In this document: one piece after another, positions 1 to 5,243 of the stretch
Numbering within the stretch: position 1 is the stretch's first letter
Layout: every line of letters starts with the position of its first letter
Assembly: GCA_947258905.1 (NCBI GenBank)
Contig: CAMYKF010000594.1
Location: 10,925-16,167, forward strand
DNA length: 5,243 nucleotides
Direction: 5' to 3'
Source: an uncultured Pirellulaceae bacterium
Lineage (GTDB): Bacteria; Planctomycetota; Planctomycetia; Pirellulales; Pirellulaceae
Position numbers and translations under genes: made by a program
Notes under the pieces: model-generated
Databases searched by the model: none
What the model was told of the DNA's origin: nothing
What the model saw: the letters and a program-made list of their open reading frames with translations, nothing else

Positions 1-425
1 AATCATGGCAGGCCATTTGTGAAATCGTGCCGGACGATACGCAAGTGATTCAGGATCGCATACAACGGATGTGCGATGACGAAGGCTGTGCCCTCGTGGT
101 AACGACTGGAGGCACGGGTCCTGCGCGACGCGACGTGACGCCCGAAGCAACCGAAAACGTCAGCGAGAAGATTTTGCCCGGGTTTGGCGAACTGATGCGG
201 CAGATATCACTGCAGTACGTGCCCACCGCAATCCTGTCACGACAAACCGCAGGGATTCGCGGCAGCACGCTGATTGTTAACCTGCCGGGCAAGCCATCAG
301 CCATCGCCCAATGTCTGGACGCCGTGATGCCTGCCATTCCGTACTGTATCGATCTGATTGGCGGTCCCTATATCACGACGGATCCCGCACGGGTTCGGGC
401 ATTTCGACCGGGCCGGGCAAAATAG
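1..425 (+). CDS. mog: Molybdopterin adenylyltransferase, MogA type (5' end missing)
   Basis: Cytoplasmic enzyme that adenylylates molybdopterin with ATP before molybdate insertion in molybdenum cofactor synthesis. The frame is open to the window edge (first full codon at 3). The GTG at 27 is not a real start: by comparison with E. coli Mog as I remember it, the Val-Pro-Asp-Asp there matches an internal Ile-Pro-Asp-Glu, so about 45 N-terminal residues lie upstream. Visible hallmarks are the molybdopterin-binding TTGGTGPARRDVTPEAT stretch (about 102-152), PGFGELMRQIS, PTAILSRQ and the second substrate motif NLPGKPSAI (about 276-302). The two aspartates known to be essential in E. coli MogA (Asp49, Asp82) appear conserved, at codons 33-35 and 132-134. 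The C-terminus PYCIDLIGGPYI...FRP is typical of Mog rather than MoaB. The segment between the second motif and PYC is roughly a dozen residues shorter than in E. coli, which I take as family variation. The gene converges on ygfZ. Confidence 0.93.
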   Translation, partial: SWQAICEIVPDDTQVIQDRIQRMCDDEGCALVVTTGGTGPARRDVTPEATENVSEKILPGFGELMRQISLQYVPTAILSRQTAGIRGSTLIVNLPGKPSAIAQCLDAVMPAIPYCIDLIGGPYITTDPARVRAFRPGRAK

Positions 426-449
426 CAAGCGCGCATCCGCCCACAGGCA

Positions 450-483
450 GGGCGAGGCTCCGTCCGAGCCGCCCAAATCTTTT
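450..483 (+). terminator. Possible weak intrinsic terminator after mog
   Basis: An inner 5-bp stem GGCTC/GAGCC (456-460 with 466-470, loop CGTCC) extends to an outer GGGC/GCCC pairing (450-453 with 471-474) across a 2-nt bulge. AAATCTTTT follows. The T-tract is short and interrupted, so termination is only suggested. On the opposite strand no T-run follows the hairpin, so it would serve mog rather than ygfZ. The rest of the 426-487 gap shows nothing else. Confidence 0.35.
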
Positions 484-487
484 CCTG

Positions 488-1393
488 CTACTCCTGATCG
501 CTGGTGATCACCGCGGCGCCGGCATCCGAATCCAGCTCGCTGCCGCGTGTTGCGTGCAAACGACGCACAAACCCGAGCGCCCCAATACGATCGGCGTTGG
601 GGCGGTTACCCGTTGTCACACGACCCACGGGCTTATCACCCTTGCGCAGTTCGAGATCCGGCCCAACTACTGCATTCCCCGGAAATTCGAGCGTCACAAA
701 AAACCGATTGACGTGACCCAGTGCGTCGAGACGGGCCACGGTTTCCTGACCCAGATAACACCCTTTTTCAAACGAGATCGCTTGCTGGTTGCGGCAGAAC
801 TCCTGCGGCAAATGGTTTTGAGTCAAATCAATCCCCGTCAGCGGCCAGCGACCGGCGACTCGTACTTCGTCAAACGTGGCATCATCCAGCTCGGCCATCG
901 ATTCCGGCCACACCGGTGACATCGTGTTGGCACACAGCACCAGCCAGTCCCGACCATGACCGATATGCGCGGCTACCGCGATGGTGCCATCCCGCACCAA
1001 CGCATGTGAACACTCGGCGGCCGTCTGCGGAAGTGTCGACTGAAACATTTCGTCCGCCAAGGCGCCGCAAGCGTAAAACAGCTGGAACTGGTCGCTGATA
1101 TCGGCCAGCTGCACGTCTTCGGTGATGATGTAGCGATCCAGATGATCGAACAGCGAAATTTCCGGCTGACCCATCACGATGATTGTCAAATCGAACTCGG
1201 ACATTAGCACGATGGCGTGGGCCAGCGTCTTGCCTTTGACATTCAGGATAAATGCCTCGCACCCCTGGCCGGGATCCAGGGCCTTGATGTCCGCCGTGCA
1301 GAAATTGTGCAGCCATCTCTGCCGGTCACTGCCCGTCAAACGCAGCAATGTTCTGTCGGCAATTTCGTACCAGCCTCCCGTCGCGTCGTTCAT
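488..1393 (-). CDS. ygfZ: YgfZ/GcvT-family folate-binding Fe-S cluster assembly protein
   Basis: A 301-residue cytoplasmic protein of the YgfZ/IBA57 family. Members are related to the glycine cleavage T-protein, bind tetrahydrofolate, and help maintain or repair Fe-S clusters in certain enzymes. The diagnostic YgfZ signature is KGCYLGQE at residues 210-217, with the invariant Cys212, preceded by LPQE (195-198) and followed by ARLDALGHVNR. The N-terminal part has the usual LRLTGSDRQRWLHNF pattern (about 17-31), and YIITEDVQL (88-96) matches the conserved middle segment. The C-terminal barrel contains PVGRVT (255-260) and IGALGFVRR (270-278). Length is near the family norm. Its ATG (1391-1393) overlaps the stop of the upstream LarA-like gene as ATGA. 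I see no good Shine-Dalgarno in front of it, so translation is probably coupled to that gene. I recognise no folate-dependent catalytic residues beyond the binding fold, as expected for YgfZ. Confidence 0.92.
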   Translation of the reverse strand: MNDATGGWYEIADRTLLRLTGSDRQRWLHNFCTADIKALDPGQGCEAFILNVKGKTLAHAIVLMSEFDLTIIVMGQPEISLFDHLDRYIITEDVQLADISDQFQLFYACGALADEMFQSTLPQTAAECSHALVRDGTIAVAAHIGHGRDWLVLCANTMSPVWPESMAELDDATFDEVRVAGRWPLTGIDLTQNHLPQEFCRNQQAISFEKGCYLGQETVARLDALGHVNRFFVTLEFPGNAVVGPDLELRKGDKPVGRVTTGNRPNADRIGALGFVRRLHATRGSELDSDAGAAVITSDQE

Positions 1394-2532
1394 GAATAGT
1401 CGCCGTCAAGGACTGCGGTGGCAGGCGAATCCGTGAAAGCAACACGATGGGCGTCACGCAATACCAGGCACGACTGGTGCTCGTCAATCAGTTTTTGAAT
1501 TTGTGCCGACTCGCTAATGTGTCCAAATCCAAATTGCTCGGCGTCGTCCTGAGCCAATTCGCTGGCCAGGTACACGTGCCGGCGGCGAAAGACCTCGGTA
1601 ACTTCATCGTCGTCGATCAACGCTTCGTCACGCCGCAGCGGCCAGTCTGCCGGCGGCCGTTCCCGCAGATGCGTGCACAGCACAATGGCTGCGTCCTGCC
1701 GCGCCGCATGATCGGCATTGAGAATTGCCCGACGCGCATTTTGCCAGTTCTGGGCGACGCTGGATTCCAGCGAAGCGAGTACCAGGTCGACCGGGTTGTC
1801 GGACGGTACTTGCCAGATTTCACTACCTCGACGGCAGGATTGATCGATCACAGATTGGCTCAGCCCAACCAGCACATCGACCAGCTGGTCTCCCGGTCCG
1901 CAAACGAGTCTGATTTGCCAAAACACGCCCAGTTGGTCATTGGCGGCTCGTACCAGCGCCCGATATTCATCCGGGCCCAGGCGGTCAAAATATTTGCGTG
2001 TTTCCTGGTCGCAGAAAGCCGGAATGACGGAGTCCATGTCTGCGATTCCGTCACTTAATCCCACCGGCACCACTACATCTGCGTCAAACAGTATGCGGTT
2101 GACATAAACCGGCTGGCCCGCGCGGTCGGCCATCATATACGACATTTGATTTGAATCAGTCGGGTCGTGCTGAATGACGCGCACGTCGCTGCCGACCGGC
2201 CATGCATCTTCCGGTGACGCTGCCGACCCTTGATTAGCCACGACGATCGTCAGGTTGTCCGCGACATTGCCATGCCGCAGGAAGCGCCGAGCCACCAACT
2301 CGGCGACCTGCATTGTTTGTGGTGTCGCGTGGGCAACGGCCAGAGCAATCGTGTCTTCGGTCAAGACCGCCTGATCGATGGGAGGAAATTCCACAGGGTG
2401 TTCGAATCCGCTGTCCAGTACCTGCTCGAGTTGATCAAGCGGGATTCCCTGCAGCTGTAATTCGCCTTGCGGATCGATCAGGCAATCAGAGGCGACATCG
2501 AATGTTCGCTGACTGATACGTATCTCGGACAT
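1390..2532 (-). CDS. LarA-like (DUF2088) protein, apparently lacking racemase catalytic motifs
   Basis: A 380-residue protein, shorter than typical LarA (about 420). LarA is a nickel-dependent lactate racemase that uses a covalently bound nickel-pincer nucleotide. The fold is recognisable in order: TIALAVAHATP (61-71) where LarA has its DxTRPxP segment, NLTIVVANQGSAASPED (93-109) for the A-x-GTHRPMTEEE segment, VRVIQHD (117-123) for the conserved V-x-x-HD, VNRILFDADVVVPVG (144-158) for the VNR-ADLVIxIG strand, and a C-terminal half with NPVDLVLAS...NARRAILNAD...AIVLCTH. By-eye alignment shows the functional residues lost: Asp/Arg of DxTRP become His68/Pro71, the GTHR histidine becomes Ser103, and the PH-x-SGGxK region carrying a metal-ligand His and the cofactor-attaching Lys is shortened to residues 158-171 with no His or Lys. 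Racemase activity is therefore unlikely; the real role is unknown. First gene of an operon with ygfZ (4-nt overlap). Confidence 0.8.
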   Translation of the reverse strand: MSEIRISQRTFDVASDCLIDPQGELQLQGIPLDQLEQVLDSGFEHPVEFPPIDQAVLTEDTIALAVAHATPQTMQVAELVARRFLRHGNVADNLTIVVANQGSAASPEDAWPVGSDVRVIQHDPTDSNQMSYMMADRAGQPVYVNRILFDADVVVPVGLSDGIADMDSVIPAFCDQETRKYFDRLGPDEYRALVRAANDQLGVFWQIRLVCGPGDQLVDVLVGLSQSVIDQSCRRGSEIWQVPSDNPVDLVLASLESSVAQNWQNARRAILNADHAARQDAAIVLCTHLRERPPADWPLRRDEALIDDDEVTEVFRRRHVYLASELAQDDAEQFGFGHISESAQIQKLIDEHQSCLVLRDAHRVAFTDSPATAVLDGDYS

Positions 2533-2544
2533 GATCTAAAAACA

Positions 2545-2551
2545 CTCCCTT
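2545..2551 (-). promoter_or_regulatory. Ribosome binding site of the LarA-like gene
   Basis: On the - strand the sequence reads AAGGGAG, 12 nt before the ATG at 2530-2532, with an A/T-rich spacer. The spacing is slightly long but the purine run is the only Shine-Dalgarno-like stretch nearby, and it supports this start codon. Confidence 0.5.
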
Positions 2552-2589
2552 CCCGGACGCCGTCAAAGAAAACAGACTCTCTCGCCTCG

Positions 2590-2619
2590 ATGATAGCTGG
2601 ATGAAGAAAAGCGCGTCAA
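2590..2619 (-). promoter_or_regulatory. Sigma70-like promoter for the larA-like/ygfZ operon
   Basis: Reading the - strand, the -35 box is TTGACG (2619-2614, 5 of 6 to consensus), the spacer is 18 nt, and the -10 box is TATCAT (2595-2590, 5 of 6). Transcription would begin near 2583, giving a leader of about 50 nt to the ATG. The position in the divergent intergenic region fits well. No terminator-like hairpin or known riboswitch is visible in the leader; it contains only a short GACG-N-CGTC palindrome at 2556-2564. Confidence 0.6.
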
Positions 2620-2629
2620 TGATCGGTGT

Positions 2630-2657
2630 TTGTCGAAATTCGCCATTGAGTTCTAAT
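2630..2657 (+). promoter_or_regulatory. Candidate sigma70-like promoter for the lipoprotein gene
   Basis: The + strand has TTGTCG (2630-2635, 4 of 6 to the -35 consensus), a 16-nt spacer and TCTAAT (2652-2657, 5 of 6 to the -10 consensus). Transcription would start near 2664. That leaves a leader of roughly 40 nt to the ATG codons at 2702/2708 but only about 10 nt to the TTG at 2675, which is one reason to prefer an ATG start. It is weaker than the divergent promoter, whose -35 box lies only about 10 bp away. Confidence 0.4.
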
Positions 2658-2701
2658 GACGCTGGAAAACGGATTTGACGACCGATTCGGTCACCAAGCA
2701 A

Positions 2702-2782
2702 ATGGATATGCCTGTGAAACGACGAACAGCGTGGATCTGCTACGTGATGGGGACCTGTCTCTGCCTGACGATGGCAGGCTGC
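2702..2782 (+). other. Lipoprotein signal peptide with lipobox
   Basis: Codons 1-27 of the preferred reading frame encode a short basic start (PVKRR), a hydrophobic stretch (about residues 11-24) and MAGC, with the lipid-modified Cys codon TGC at 2780-2782. Residue +2 after the cysteine is Lys, not Asp, so an inner-membrane retention signal of the E. coli kind is absent. Whether that rule applies in this organism is unknown. Confidence 0.75.
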
Positions 2783-5173
2783 AAGGAATCACCGAAGGAG
2801 AAGCCGGTTAACGACGCCGGGACGACCAGTCAGGCATCCCGCGAGATGTCCGGTGCCGAGATCATTGATCAGTTGCATCAGGAATATCTTGCGGCGTCAT
2901 CCTATGCCGATCAGGCCAGTCTGGAACTCAGTTACCGGCTGCAGGGCAGATACATGGACGAGCCGCATCAGTGGTCGGTGGTATTTGGACGTGACCAGGG
3001 CGTCAAGGTAGATGTGTACGACGCGCGAATCCGCGCCGATCGCGACAGGCTGGGCTGTTTCATCTACGATTTCGGCTCCGGCAACCTCGACAACCAGTGG
3101 CAGGTCCACACGTTCAACGACACGCTTCCGGTCCGCAAGCTGTTTCAGGATGGAATCGCTCGCCATTACCTGTCCGGTCAGGCCGAATTGCCTGTCAACA
3201 CATCGCGGCCGGAGACCGCCGAAGCCTTCTTTCCCATCACCATCGGATTGCTGACCGGGCAAGGCCTGCCGGAATGGTTTGAGCGTGGCACCGCCGAGCG
3301 ACAACCGGACGAAACGTTTGACGGCCGAGTCTGTTTTCGAATCGCCGTGCGGCACAACCAGCTGACATACGATCTGCTGGTGGATGCTGAAAACTTTCTC
3401 TTGCGCCGATTGACGTACCCCTTGCAGTTGCTGGACGAGAGATTGCAGGGAAACCCGGATGTAAGTGGCCTGTCGCTGATTGCCAACTTTGCGAATGCCC
3501 GTTTCGAAGCGGAGTTCTCACCAGAAGATTTTGCACTCAGTATTCCGGATGATGCCCGCATGGTCAGACATTTTGTGGCGGTGCCCGAACCATTTCCGTC
3601 CAGCGAAGTGGGCAAGCAGGCGGCCGATCTGCAGCTGCGGGATGCCGCAACCCAACTCATCAGCCAATCCGACTGGGATGGCAAGGTCACGCTGTTGGTC
3701 TGGACCAGCGATTCATTTTTTACGAGCGAACTATCCGAGACGATCGATCGGGTGGTGCAAGCATCGCCGGGCCGCGAATATAACATCGCGCGAGTTGAAG
3801 TGATCGAAGGTGCGTTGCCCGGCAATCCGCAGGTCATCGAGCGATTGACCGGGATCGGACAACAGTCCACAACCACGGTGCTGGCCGATTTTGGATTTGC
3901 CGCCGGCCGGGCCCTCGGATTGGAGTCGTTTCCCATCATTGCCATCCTCGATCGTGAAGGCATTCTGCAGTACGTCAGGAATATGCTGGATGATCCGCTG
4001 GATGCCGAGGAAATTCTCGCGGTCATGTTGCGGGTAAGATCGGGTGACGATGTGGCCGTGGAAATGCGCCGCGATTACGAGTCGTTTCTTGATCTTTACC
4101 AGGAACGGCTGGCCGAGGCCCTGATCGATTCACGCCCGGCCAGGGACGATGGAAACCTTGCTGACGCCGCCGCACCGACCCACGTTTCGGTCACGCGGCT
4201 GTGGCACAACCAGGACTTGTGGCAACCCGGCAACATTCTGCATGACTTGGGCCGTATCATTGTGCTTGATGGCTGGCGCACCATGGCTGAACTGGACGCC
4301 AGCGGCCGACTGGTCAGGCGTGAAGTGCTGGAACTGGAATCGCAGGAATCGATCAGTGTCGTGCGCAGTAATGGTCGTCAACCAGCACGGCGACTGGTGT
4401 TTTCCGTCATGGGACGTTCGGCGCGGGTGCTTGATGAGGGTTTTCGCATGATACGCGTCGCCAATGCCGGCCGCAGCCAGCAACGGATTCGGGACGCGCG
4501 CCTGTTTGACATCGATGGCGATGATGAGGACGAATTGATCGTGTCGTACACCGGCGATCGGGGCACCGAGATCAGTGAACTCGCCGATAACAGTCCGCCA
4601 CGTCAAATGACCGAACAATCCCTGCGGTCCCTGGCCATGGTTCGCGGCGAGAATAACCTGAACCAGCTCATCACTGCTGACCCGTCAGGCCTGTTGAATC
4701 GGTGGCATGAACGGGCCGATCAATCGTCCGTGATTGAAAACGACCTGGTCGCCGCAACGCAAATCGTCGTGCGGCCCGATGCTCGTGATACATCGGCCAT
4801 CTGCGTGATCGGAACGGATCGGCTGGGCCAGTGGATGGCGATCGGGCTGGACCAGAGCCTTCGCCAGAAATGGTCAGTAGCGATTGGCAGCCAGCGTTTT
4901 GATACGCAAATCGAGTCCGTTGCGTTTGCCCGTTTGCCTGGCACATCAGCGGGCATGTGGGCCATCGCCGCCAGCGACGGATCGATCCGTTTGATCGGCG
5001 ATGACGGCAAGCTGGTGGATACCTGGGCGACGGGCGTGCCGATCCACGGAATCGAGCTGATCGCGCGCGACCACGACTACCTTCTGTTGTTCAGCACCGA
5101 CAAACAGGTGCAGGCCTGGACCATGTCCCCGGCAGCGGCGCGGGTGTTTTCAACGTCAGGCGGACCGGGATAA
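2702..5173 (+). CDS. Large lipoprotein: LolA-like domain, CxxC-less thioredoxin-like domain, propeller-like C-terminus
   Basis: A 823-residue exported protein of unknown function. I start it at the ATG 2702 (2708 is also possible). An in-frame TTG at 2675 would add nine residues before the signal peptide. A basic n-region (VKRR), hydrophobic core and lipobox LTMAGC put the lipidated cysteine at residue 27, followed by a charged Ser/Thr-rich linker to about 50. Residues 52-293 look like a LolA/DUF2092-type beta-rich fold (QLHQEYLAASSYADQASLEL, later LVDAENFLLRRL). Residues 318-443 resemble TlpA/AhpC thioredoxins: DGKVTLLVWTS strand, then SFPIIAILDREG with the expected cis-proline (Pro411). The CxxC position reads S338-F-F-T341, and no cysteine lies in this domain; the only others in the mature chain are about 119, 211 and 701. 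Residues 495-811 have repeated strands suggesting a beta-propeller, with one FG-GAP/EF-type loop DIDGDDEDE (603-611). Likely a membrane-anchored binding or scaffold protein; the domain calls are by eye. Confidence 0.85.
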   Translation: MDMPVKRRTAWICYVMGTCLCLTMAGCKESPKEKPVNDAGTTSQASREMSGAEIIDQLHQEYLAASSYADQASLELSYRLQGRYMDEPHQWSVVFGRDQGVKVDVYDARIRADRDRLGCFIYDFGSGNLDNQWQVHTFNDTLPVRKLFQDGIARHYLSGQAELPVNTSRPETAEAFFPITIGLLTGQGLPEWFERGTAERQPDETFDGRVCFRIAVRHNQLTYDLLVDAENFLLRRLTYPLQLLDERLQGNPDVSGLSLIANFANARFEAEFSPEDFALSIPDDARMVRHFVAVPEPFPSSEVGKQAADLQLRDAATQLISQSDWDGKVTLLVWTSDSFFTSELSETIDRVVQASPGREYNIARVEVIEGALPGNPQVIERLTGIGQQSTTTVLADFGFAAGRALGLESFPIIAILDREGILQYVRNMLDDPLDAEEILAVMLRVRSGDDVAVEMRRDYESFLDLYQERLAEALIDSRPARDDGNLADAAAPTHVSVTRLWHNQDLWQPGNILHDLGRIIVLDGWRTMAELDASGRLVRREVLELESQESISVVRSNGRQPARRLVFSVMGRSARVLDEGFRMIRVANAGRSQQRIRDARLFDIDGDDEDELIVSYTGDRGTEISELADNSPPRQMTEQSLRSLAMVRGENNLNQLITADPSGLLNRWHERADQSSVIENDLVAATQIVVRPDARDTSAICVIGTDRLGQWMAIGLDQSLRQKWSVAIGSQRFDTQIESVAFARLPGTSAGMWAIAASDGSIRLIGDDGKLVDTWATGVPIHGIELIARDHDYLLLFSTDKQVQAWTMSPAAARVFSTSGGPG

Positions 5174-5179
5174 CGCAGG

Positions 5180-5243
5180 TTATTGCCAACGACCGTCGAT
5201 GGCGATGCGTCCGCCATCGTTGACCAGTGCCGGGCCGGTATAG
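5180..5243 (-). CDS. 3' end of a convergent gene (last 20 codons), product unknown
   Basis: On the - strand, an open frame enters from the window edge and stops at TAA (5182-5180). The last 20 residues begin YTGPALVNDG and end RIAIDGRWQ, a composition and pattern like a real protein C-terminus rather than random frame. The other two - strand frames read as Arg/Trp-rich or unlikely peptides. Its stop is only 6 nt from the stop of the lipoprotein gene, a common convergent arrangement. Too little is present to name a family. Confidence 0.5.
   Translation of the reverse strand, partial: YTGPALVNDGGRIAIDGRWQ
5197..5219. repeat. Perfect 8-bp inverted repeat, possible bidirectional hairpin
   Basis: CGATGGCG (5197-5204) and CGCCATCG (5212-5219) are exact reverse complements around a 7-nt loop. 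The hairpin begins 24 nt after the lipoprotein stop and lies inside the last codons of the convergent gene. No T-run follows on the + strand, so if it terminates the lipoprotein transcript it is not a classic intrinsic terminator. It may simply reflect repeated Gly/Ala/Ile codons. Confidence 0.35.

Noticed and set aside
27..425. Complete 132-residue gene starting at GTG 27
   Set aside because: The frame is open upstream and the first residues align to the middle of MogA; this is a truncated gene cut by the window edge.
311..919. 202-residue + strand frame overlapping the mog end and ygfZ
   Set aside because: It is antisense to the well-supported ygfZ, has Arg/Pro/His-rich composition and no recognisable motif.
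882..1316. 144-residue - strand frame inside ygfZ
   Set aside because: Out-of-frame shadow of ygfZ, with Arg/Gly-rich sequence and no domain.
1447..2058. 203-residue + strand frame
   Set aside because: Antisense to the LarA-like gene, whose fold segments are clear; no independent motif or ribosome binding site.
2486..2701. 71-residue - strand frame spanning the intergenic region
   Set aside because: Covers the divergent promoters and the LarA-like start in another frame; no Shine-Dalgarno and no similarity I recognise.
3704..3724. Possible frameshift or sequencing error at the missing CxxC of the thioredoxin-like domain
   Set aside because: The reading frame continues without disruption on both sides and the neighbouring residues (WTS, SEL) fit the fold, so substitution is more likely than error.
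3178..4026. 282-residue - strand frame
   Set aside because: Antisense to the lipoprotein, very rich in Ser/Arg/Asn as expected for a shadow frame of this gene.
4130..4618. 162-residue - strand frame
   Set aside because: Antisense to the propeller-like region; no motif, and the sense frame is continuous through it.

Overview
The window comes from a moderately GC-rich bacterial chromosome. It is most likely a planctomycete of the Pirellulaceae type. That placement rests on gene style only: a long multi-domain lipoprotein with a thioredoxin-like fold and a propeller, and a LarA-like protein next to YgfZ. No marker gene here settles it. I see no mobile elements, CRISPR arrays, tRNA or rRNA.

Layout, left to right. 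(1) Positions 1-425, + strand: the 3' part of a molybdopterin adenylyltransferase gene (mog/mogA), cut at its 5' end by the window edge. A possible weak hairpin terminator follows in the 62-bp convergent gap. (2) Positions 488-2532, - strand: a two-gene operon. The first gene encodes a LarA (nickel-dependent lactate racemase)-like protein that lacks the recognisable catalytic and cofactor-attachment motifs. The second is ygfZ, a folate-binding Fe-S cluster repair/assembly factor. The two overlap by an ATGA stop/start. (3) Positions 2533-2674: a 142-bp divergent intergenic region with a convincing sigma70-like promoter for the - strand operon and a weaker one for the + strand gene. (4) Positions about 2702-5173, + strand: a large lipoprotein. 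It has a lipobox, a LolA-like N-terminal domain, a thioredoxin-like domain without its CxxC, and a C-terminal propeller-like region with one DxDGDxxDE calcium-binding-type loop. (5) Positions 5180-5243, - strand: what looks like the last 20 codons of a convergent gene.

The cytoplasmic genes point to cofactor metabolism (molybdenum cofactor, Fe-S clusters) beside a LarA relative of unknown role. The lipoprotein is separately promoted and acts outside the cytoplasm; I infer no functional link to the operon beyond the shared intergenic region. The most interesting points are two proteins that keep a known fold while apparently losing the active site (LarA-like and thioredoxin-like), and the tight coupling of the LarA-like gene to ygfZ. 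I did not find evidence for a wholly new multi-gene system.
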